From NCBI GenBank assembly GCA_013349735.1, contig DUZC01000054.1, forward strand, positions 1 to 11,045: DNA of 11,045 bases, given 5' to 3'. Below, one piece after another: positions 6,076-11,045 of this stretch. A program made the translations under genes and the position numbers. Below the pieces are notes generated by a model. The model saw only the letters and a list, made by a program, of their open reading frames with translations. It had not been told where the DNA came from and made no database searches. Numbering within the stretch: the first letter of the stretch is position 1; each line of letters starts with the position of its first letter. This stretch comes from Rhodospirillaceae bacterium. Lineage in GTDB: Bacteria > Pseudomonadota > Alphaproteobacteria > Rhodospirillales > Magnetospirillaceae.

Positions 6076-7080
6076 ATGAGTCCATCCCGCAAAACGGTTC
6101 TTTCTTCTGACGATCCCGCCGCCCTGCCCGACATCAAAATCCCGGTCAGGAAAGTTTTCGGCCTGGACAGCGACATGATGGTTCCCGCCTTTAGCCGCGC
6201 CGGAGACCATGTCCCCGACCGCGACGAGGCCTATCGTTTCGACCATGATACCACCATGGCGATTCTGGCCGGTTTTGCCCATAACCGCCGGGTCATGATC
6301 CAGGGCTATCACGGCACCGGGAAATCCACCCATATCGAGCAGGTGGCGGCAAGGCTGAATTGGCCCTGCATCCGGGTCAATTTGGACAGCCATGTCAGCC
6401 GGATCGATCTGATCGGCAAGGATGCGATCGTTTTACGGGACGGTCTGCAGGTTACCGAATTCCGTCAGGGTATCTTGCCCTGGGCTTTGCAGCATCCGAC
6501 GGCACTGGTGTTTGATGAATATGATGCCGGCCGCCCCGATGTCATGTTTGTCATTCAACGGGTCCTGGAAGTCGAAGGCAAGCTGACCCTGCTGGACCAA
6601 AGCCAGGTGATCCGGCCCCATCCGGCCTTTCGGCTGTTCGCCACCACCAATACGGTGGGTCTTGGCGACACCACCGGACTTTACCATGGCACCCAGCAGA
6701 TCAATCAGGGGCAGATGGACCGCTGGAACATCGTCGCCACCCTGAACTATCTGGCTCATGACGAGGAAGTCGAAATTGTGCTGGCGAAAATACCGGCGCT
6801 GGCCAAGGACGAGGATCGCGAGAAAGTCAGCAATATGGTCCGGGTCGCCGATCTGACTCGTCAGGGATTCGTCAATGGCGACCTGTCGACGGTGATGAGC
6901 CCACGGACGGTCCTGACCTGGGCCGAGAACGCACAAATTTTCGCCGATGTCGGTTTTGCCTTTCGCCTGACTTTCTTGAACAAATGTGACGAAACGGAAC
7001 GGCCAACCGTCGCCGAATATTATCAGCGCTGTTTCGGCGCGGAACTGCCGGAGACTCTGGCCAGGGTCGCTTTGGCCTGA
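6076..7080 (+). CDS. cobS: Cobaltochelatase AAA+ subunit CobS
   Basis: CobS is the AAA+ ATPase of the aerobic cobaltochelatase; with CobT it forms a chaperone ring that drives CobN to insert Co2+ into hydrogenobyrinic acid a,c-diamide. The 334-residue length is typical. The N-terminus contains the PVRKVFGLDSDM segment expected for CobS (23-34). Walker A GYHGTGKS is at 77-84, Walker B ALVFDEYD with acidic residues D147/E148 at 143-150, and the sensor region FRLFATTNTVGLGD follows at about 190-205. The intact Walker motifs imply an active ATPase. GGAAG lies 10 bases before the ATG. The stop overlaps the cobT start (TGATG at 7078-7082). Related MoxR-type ATPases lack the CobS-specific N-terminus and the direct cobT partner, so the assignment is firm. 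Confidence 0.96.
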   Translation: MSPSRKTVLSSDDPAALPDIKIPVRKVFGLDSDMMVPAFSRAGDHVPDRDEAYRFDHDTTMAILAGFAHNRRVMIQGYHGTGKSTHIEQVAARLNWPCIRVNLDSHVSRIDLIGKDAIVLRDGLQVTEFRQGILPWALQHPTALVFDEYDAGRPDVMFVIQRVLEVEGKLTLLDQSQVIRPHPAFRLFATTNTVGLGDTTGLYHGTQQINQGQMDRWNIVATLNYLAHDEEVEIVLAKIPALAKDEDREKVSNMVRVADLTRQGFVNGDLSTVMSPRTVLTWAENAQIFADVGFAFRLTFLNKCDETERPTVAEYYQRCFGAELPETLARVALA

Positions 7081-9026
7081 TGGAGCGGCAAAGCCAGTCT
7101 GGACATCGGGCCAGCGGCGCCGAGGAAGCGCCGACGGATCTCGTCAAACGGGTCACCGCCTCGGCCTTGCGGAGCATCGCCGGGCGTCCGGATGTGGTGG
7201 TCGCCTATGCTTCCGGCTTGCCGGGGGTGCGCGGCGACCAGGTTCGTCTGCCGCCACCGCCCTCGCAAATGCATCTCGAGGATCTGAGCCGCCTGCGCGG
7301 TGCCGCCGATGCGGTGGCTTTGCGCCTGCGCTTTCATGACGATGCCCTGCATGCCCGCCTGATGCCCAACAGCCAGGAAGGCAAGGATATCTTCAATTCC
7401 GTGGCGCAGGCGCGGGTCGAGGCGCTGGGCGGTCGGCTGATGAAGGGGGTGGCCCAAAATCTGACGGCGGCGCTCGAGGCGCGCTGCCGCGCCGAAGGGT
7501 TTGCGGCGATATCCGAGCGCGATCAGATGCCGCTGTCCGAGGCGGTGCGCCTCATGGCCCGCGAATATTGTACCGGGTTTTCGGTTCCGCAGGCGGCCTC
7601 GCAGGCGGTTGATTTATGGCGCCAGCATATTGAAAGCAAGGCCGGCCCGGAATTGGCGGCCTTGGGCGGGCTGGTGACCGATCAGACAGCGTTTTCCCAG
7701 CAATTGCGCGCGGTTATCGCCGCCCTTGAGGTCGAGCCTTTCGATCAGAATGATTCGTCCAGCCAGAAACAAGACCAATCGGCCCCCAGCGAGCAGGATG
7801 AGGGCGGGGCCCGGCAGCAATCCTCCGAGGCCGAGGGCAGCGGGCCGATTGACGACAGCGGCGAGGCCGCTTTTGGCGAGCTGGACGGGGCAACGACGCC
7901 GGAAGGTGACGGATTGGACGGCTCGCCCTTGCCTGTGCAAAGCGGTGATGAAGCCGGAGGCGCTTCAAAAAGCAGCCCCGGTGATCTGGACCGGCAGCCG
8001 GCGGAAAAGGCCTATCATGCCTTTACCCAGGCTTTTGATCAGGTGATTGACGCGGCGGATCTTTGCGAGAGCGATGAATTATTGCGGCTGCGTCAGCAAT
8101 TGGATCAACAGCTGGGACATCTGCAAGGGGTGGTCAGCCGCTTGGCCAATCGGCTGCAACGCCGCTTGATGGCCAAACAGACGCGGGCCTGGGCTTTCGA
8201 TCTTGAGGAAGGTCAGCTGGATTCCGGCAGGCTGGCCCGGGTGGTCAGCAATCCCATGCACAGCCTGTCCTTCAAACAGGAAAAGGATACCGATTTCCGC
8301 GATACGGTGGTCAGTCTGCTCATTGATAATTCCGGCTCGATGCGGGGGCGTCCGATCACGGTTGCCGCCATGAGCGCCGATATTCTGGCAAGAACCCTGG
8401 AGCGCTGCGGCGTCAAGGTCGAGGTGCTGGGCTTTACCACGCGGGCCTGGAAGGGTGGGGACTCCCGCGAGAAATGGGTTGCCGCCGGTAAGCCGGCGGA
8501 TCCGGGCCGTCTTAATGATCTGCGCCATATCGTGTACAAAGCCGCGGACACCCCCTGGCGTCGGGCCCGTAAAAGCCTGGGTTTGATGCTGCGCGAGGGT
8601 ATCCTTAAGGAAAATATCGATGGCGAAGCCCTGCTTTGGGCGCATGCGCGTCTTCTCGCGCGCGCCGAACAGCGGCGCATTCTCATGGTCATCTCGGATG
8701 GGGCCCCGGTGGATGATTCGACGCTTTCCGTCAATCCCGGCAGCTATCTCGAACGTCATCTGCGTCAGGTGATCAGCTGGATCGAGGCGGTTTCTCCGGT
8801 GGAACTGGTGGCGATCGGCATCGGCCATGACGTCACCCGCTATTATCGTCGTGCCGTAACCATTATGGATGCCGAAGAACTGGGGGGGACGATGCTCAGC
8901 CAGCTGACCAGTCTGTTTGAAGAGGCGAGCGGGGCGTTCAGGCCAGGCCGGCCTGACCCATGGCCAGAAATTTCTCCCGTCGCCGGGCCCGCAAAACACC
9001 GCCTTCGAGGCCGAGCAAAGGCTTAA
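7080..9026 (+). CDS. cobT: Cobaltochelatase VWA subunit CobT
   Basis: CobT is the partner of CobS in the ATP-driven aerobic cobaltochelatase. The 648-residue product has three parts: an N-terminal helical region (1-217); an acidic, Ser/Gln/Gly-rich low-complexity linker (about 218-306) followed by a likely coiled coil (about 328-365); and a C-terminal VWA domain with the MIDAS motif D416-N-S418-G-S420 and the later SDGAPVDDS with D540. Its ATG overlaps the cobS stop by one base. VWA sequence conservation appears to end at about residue 617 (MLSQLTSLFEEAS); the last 29 residues (620-648) are read from DNA that is antisense to the accA 3' end and look Pro/Arg-rich and unconstrained. The true C-terminus could therefore be shorter if the 3' region contains a sequencing frameshift. 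Function is otherwise clear. Confidence 0.95.
   Translation: MERQSQSGHRASGAEEAPTDLVKRVTASALRSIAGRPDVVVAYASGLPGVRGDQVRLPPPPSQMHLEDLSRLRGAADAVALRLRFHDDALHARLMPNSQEGKDIFNSVAQARVEALGGRLMKGVAQNLTAALEARCRAEGFAAISERDQMPLSEAVRLMAREYCTGFSVPQAASQAVDLWRQHIESKAGPELAALGGLVTDQTAFSQQLRAVIAALEVEPFDQNDSSSQKQDQSAPSEQDEGGARQQSSEAEGSGPIDDSGEAAFGELDGATTPEGDGLDGSPLPVQSGDEAGGASKSSPGDLDRQPAEKAYHAFTQAFDQVIDAADLCESDELLRLRQQLDQQLGHLQGVVSRLANRLQRRLMAKQTRAWAFDLEEGQLDSGRLARVVSNPMHSLSFKQEKDTDFRDTVVSLLIDNSGSMRGRPITVAAMSADILARTLERCGVKVEVLGFTTRAWKGGDSREKWVAAGKPADPGRLNDLRHIVYKAADTPWRRARKSLGLMLREGILKENIDGEALLWAHARLLARAEQRRILMVISDGAPVDDSTLSVNPGSYLERHLRQVISWIEAVSPVELVAIGIGHDVTRYYRRAVTIMDAEELGGTMLSQLTSLFEEASGAFRPGRPDPWPEISPVAGPAKHRLRGRAKA
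8938..8956. terminator. GC-rich inverted repeat at the accA stop codon
   Basis: TCAGGCC (8938-8944) and GGCCTGA (8950-8956) form a 7-base-pair stem with a 5-base loop; within it CAGGCCGGCCTG (8944-8955) is also a perfect palindrome. The left arm contains the accA stop (TGA on the minus strand). There is no T-run on either side, so a termination role is only a suggestion. Confidence 0.3.
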
Positions 9027-9891
9027 GCGCCCGTTCGATGTGATCGCCAAGATTTTCGATGGCAATCTCGGGACTGCGATGGGCCGCCCCTAGCGGTTCG
9101 GGGACGATGTCATCAATCACCCCCAATTTAAACAGATCCTGCGCGGTCAGCCTTAAGGCCTCGGCGGCCTCTTTGGCGGCATCGCCGCTTCGCCAGAGAA
9201 TCGAGGCGCAGCCTTCCGGGCTGATCACCGAGTAAATCGAATGTTCCATCATCAGAACGGCATTGCCGGCCGCCACAGCGATGGCGCCGCCCGAGCCCCC
9301 TTCGCCGATGATGACCGAGATCAGCGGCACCCGAATATTCAGACAGGTTTCGATGGAACGGGCGATGGCTTCGGCCTGTCCGCGGGCTTCAGCATCGACA
9401 CCGGGATAGGCCCCTGCCGTGTCAACCAAGGTGATGACCGGAATGCGGAAGTGATCGGCCATTTCCATCAGGCGCCGCGCCTTGCGATAGCCTTCCGGCT
9501 TGGCCATGCCGAAATTATGGCGGACACGGGAATCGGTGTCGCGGCCCTTTTCATGGCCGATGATCATCACGGAATGGCCCTTGAACCGTCCCAGCCCGCC
9601 AATGATGGCCTGATCCTCGCCAAAACCGCGATCTCCGGCCAAAGGCGTAAAATCGCCGATCAGCCGCTCGACATAGGTCGACATATGCGGGCGATCCGGA
9701 TGCCGGGCCACCTGGGTTTTCTGCCAGGGGGTCAATTTGCCATAGGTGGATTTCAACACCCGCTCGACCTTGATCTGCAGGCGATTGATCTCTTCGGCAA
9801 TATTGATTTCGTCCGAGTCGCTCAGATGGCGCAACTCTTCGATTTTGCCTTCGAGTTCAGCGATGGGTTTTTCAAAGTCGAGGAAATTCAT
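8938..9891 (-). CDS. accA: Acetyl-CoA carboxylase carboxyltransferase subunit alpha
   Basis: AccA, with AccD, transfers the carboxyl group from biotin carrier protein to acetyl-CoA, forming malonyl-CoA for fatty-acid synthesis. Starting at ATG 9891-9889 the protein has 317 residues, the usual length, and begins MNFLDFEKPIAELEGKI as the family does. An in-frame ATG 17 codons upstream is less likely because it would add a basic, unconserved extension. Key motifs are the HPDRPHMSTYVERL entry helix, DRGFGEDQAIIGGLG, the VDTAGAYPGVDAEARGQAEA block, and IIGEGGSGGAIAVAAGN, which supplies the oxyanion-hole glycines of this crotonase-type fold, followed by SIYSVISPEGCASILWR. No strong Shine-Dalgarno is visible. 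The gene is convergent with cobT, overlapping it by 89 bases, and divergent from pyrD. Confidence 0.97.
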   Translation of the reverse strand: MNFLDFEKPIAELEGKIEELRHLSDSDEINIAEEINRLQIKVERVLKSTYGKLTPWQKTQVARHPDRPHMSTYVERLIGDFTPLAGDRGFGEDQAIIGGLGRFKGHSVMIIGHEKGRDTDSRVRHNFGMAKPEGYRKARRLMEMADHFRIPVITLVDTAGAYPGVDAEARGQAEAIARSIETCLNIRVPLISVIIGEGGSGGAIAVAAGNAVLMMEHSIYSVISPEGCASILWRSGDAAKEAAEALRLTAQDLFKLGVIDDIVPEPLGAAHRSPEIAIENLGDHIERALKPLLGLEGGVLRARRREKFLAMGQAGLA

Positions 9892-10053
9892 GGAAGCGGC
9901 TTTTATCACAGCCTGTCGGCGGGGGGAAGGAGAAGCGCGCAATGGCCATCAAATCGGTTTGCCCGGCGGGCGTTTATGACCTATCACAGTATGGCGAAAC
10001 CGTAAGAATTGCGCCGTCCTGTCCCGGCTTCGCACCTGCCAACTGTTTGAAGA
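9892..10053. other. Divergent intergenic region between accA and pyrD
   Basis: These 162 bases must hold the promoters of both accA (minus) and pyrD (plus) unless accA is read from further upstream. I see no convincing -35/-10 pair. A small GC palindrome GCCCGGCGGGC lies at about 9960-9970. The last bases before pyrD (GAAGA) are a poor, close Shine-Dalgarno. Confidence 0.5.
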
Positions 10054-11045
10054 ATGATCGCCTTGCCCCGTTTTTTTCATCTTGCCGGTCCGCTGATCCG
10101 CCTTATTCCGGCCGAGACCGCCCATAGCCTGACCATTGCGCTGTTGCGGCGGGGCTGGTGGCCGCCCTCTCAAGCCGCAGCCGATGATCCGATCCTTAAC
10201 CAGCGACTATGGGGGCGGGACTTCCCCAATCCGCTCGGTCTTGCCGCCGGGTTCGATAAAAATGCCGAGGTGGCCGACGCCATGCTGGCGCTGGGCTTCG
10301 GCTTTGTCGAGATCGGCAGCGTGACCCCCCGGCCGCAACCGGGCAATCCCAAGCCCCGTCTGTTCCGTTTGGTCAAAGATCAGGCGGTGATCAACCGCAT
10401 GGGATTCAATAACCAAGGCCTGGCCATTGTGGCGGCGCGGCTGGCAAAGCGCCGGCGGGTCGGTATCGTCGGCGCCAATCTTGGGAAGAACAAGGATACG
10501 GTGGACGCCGCCGCCGATTATGAGGCGGGGGTACGGGCCTTGGCCGGGCTGGCGGATTATCTTGTGATCAATGTTTCATCGCCCAACACGCCGGGGCTGC
10601 GGGCTTTGCAGGGACGTGGCCCGCTTGAGGACTTGGTTGGCCGCAGCCGGGCCGCGCTGCCCGATCCGGCGCCGCCCCTCTTACTGAAAATCGCGCCGGA
10701 TTTGGTTGAGGAGGATCTTCGGGATATTGCCGAGATCGCCTTGGCTGGCCAGCTCGACGGGCTGATTATCAGCAACACCACGATCGCGCGCCCCGCCACG
10801 CTGCTTTCGGCCGAGAAAGGAGAAAGCGGCGGCTTGTCGGGCGCCCCGCTGTTCGGTCCCTCGACCGAGATGCTGCGCAAGATGTATGGCTTGACCGGCG
10901 GGCGTTTGCCTTTGATCGGGGTCGGCGGGATTGCCTCGCCCGAGCAGGCCTATGCCAAACTGCGGGCCGGGGCCAGTCTGCTGCAGCTTTATTCCGCCCT
11001 GGTTTACCAGGGGCCCGGCTTGATTTCCGCGATCAAGCGGGGGCT
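10054..11045 (+). CDS. pyrD: Dihydroorotate dehydrogenase (quinone), class 2 (3' end beyond the window)
   Basis: PyrD oxidises dihydroorotate to orotate with FMN and passes electrons to membrane quinone, the fourth step of UMP synthesis. The first 330 codons are present; about 20-30 residues are missing on the right. The class 2 N-terminal amphipathic region (MIALPRFFHLAGPLIRLIP) docks the enzyme to the inner membrane. FMN and substrate motifs follow in order: NPLGLAAGFDKNAE, EIGSVTPRPQPGNPKPRLFR, INRMGFNNQG, NLGKNK, VINVSSPNTPGLR with the class 2 catalytic serine at S175/S176, LKIAPDL, ISNTT, GGLSGAPL, IGVGGI and LLQLYSALVYQGP. A serine rather than cysteine base, plus the N-terminal extension, separates it from class 1. 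The ATG at 10054 gives the expected N-terminus. It is divergent from accA, so it probably has its own promoter. Confidence 0.96.
   Translation, partial: MIALPRFFHLAGPLIRLIPAETAHSLTIALLRRGWWPPSQAAADDPILNQRLWGRDFPNPLGLAAGFDKNAEVADAMLALGFGFVEIGSVTPRPQPGNPKPRLFRLVKDQAVINRMGFNNQGLAIVAARLAKRRRVGIVGANLGKNKDTVDAAADYEAGVRALAGLADYLVINVSSPNTPGLRALQGRGPLEDLVGRSRAALPDPAPPLLLKIAPDLVEEDLRDIAEIALAGQLDGLIISNTTIARPATLLSAEKGESGGLSGAPLFGPSTEMLRKMYGLTGGRLPLIGVGGIASPEQAYAKLRAGASLLQLYSALVYQGPGLISAIKRG

Noticed and set aside
8079..9065. 328-codon minus-strand ORF
   Set aside because: It is antisense to the CobT VWA domain, whose MIDAS motif fixes the true frame.
9241..10005. 254-codon plus-strand ORF
   Set aside because: It is antisense to accA; Gly/Asp/His-rich composition and no family resemblance.
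1..11045. Mobile elements, CRISPR, phage or defence genes
   Set aside because: No transposase, integrase, direct-repeat array, nuclease or toxin-antitoxin signature was found; all large frames are housekeeping or conserved families.

Overview
The window looks like ordinary chromosomal DNA from a GC-rich alphaproteobacterium. Gene order (aroK-aroB-CNNM transporter; bolA / J-domain protein / cobS-cobT), the aerobic-type cobaltochelatase subunits and a class 2 PyrD point to the Rhodospirillales, perhaps a Magnetospirillum or Rhodospirillum relative. That placement is inference from family resemblance; no database search was possible. Coding density is high. I see no mobile element, CRISPR array, tRNA or rRNA.

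Layout. (1) 1-1307, minus strand: a 46-residue single-pass membrane protein, overlapped by the N-terminal 395 codons of an exported protein of unknown function that runs off the left edge. (2) 1308-1590: a 283-base divergent intergenic region with hairpins and a possible leader ORF. (3) 1591-5111, plus strand: aroK, aroB, a CNNM/CBS/CorC membrane protein and a DUF2889 protein, joined by a 19-base gap and two ATGA overlaps, so almost certainly one transcript. (4) 5119-5394, minus strand: a bolA-family gene meeting the DUF2889 gene tail to tail at a 35-base inverted repeat that contains both stop codons. (5) 5463-9026, plus strand: a C-terminal J-domain protein, then cobS and cobT. (6) 8938-9891, minus strand: accA, whose last 89 bases overlap the 3' end of cobT in antisense. 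(7) 10054 to the right edge: pyrD, divergent from accA and incomplete at its 3' end.

How the genes work together. AroK and AroB perform two steps of the shikimate pathway (shikimate to shikimate 3-phosphate; DAHP to 3-dehydroquinate). CobS and CobT are the AAA+ and VWA-containing chaperone subunits that drive cobalt insertion by CobN in aerobic cobalamin synthesis; CobN is not here. AccA is the carboxyltransferase alpha subunit that makes malonyl-CoA. PyrD oxidises dihydroorotate in pyrimidine synthesis. The window is mainly housekeeping metabolism. The less explained parts are the exported protein pair on the left, the J-domain protein beside cobST, the structured aroK leader, and the two convergent gene ends.
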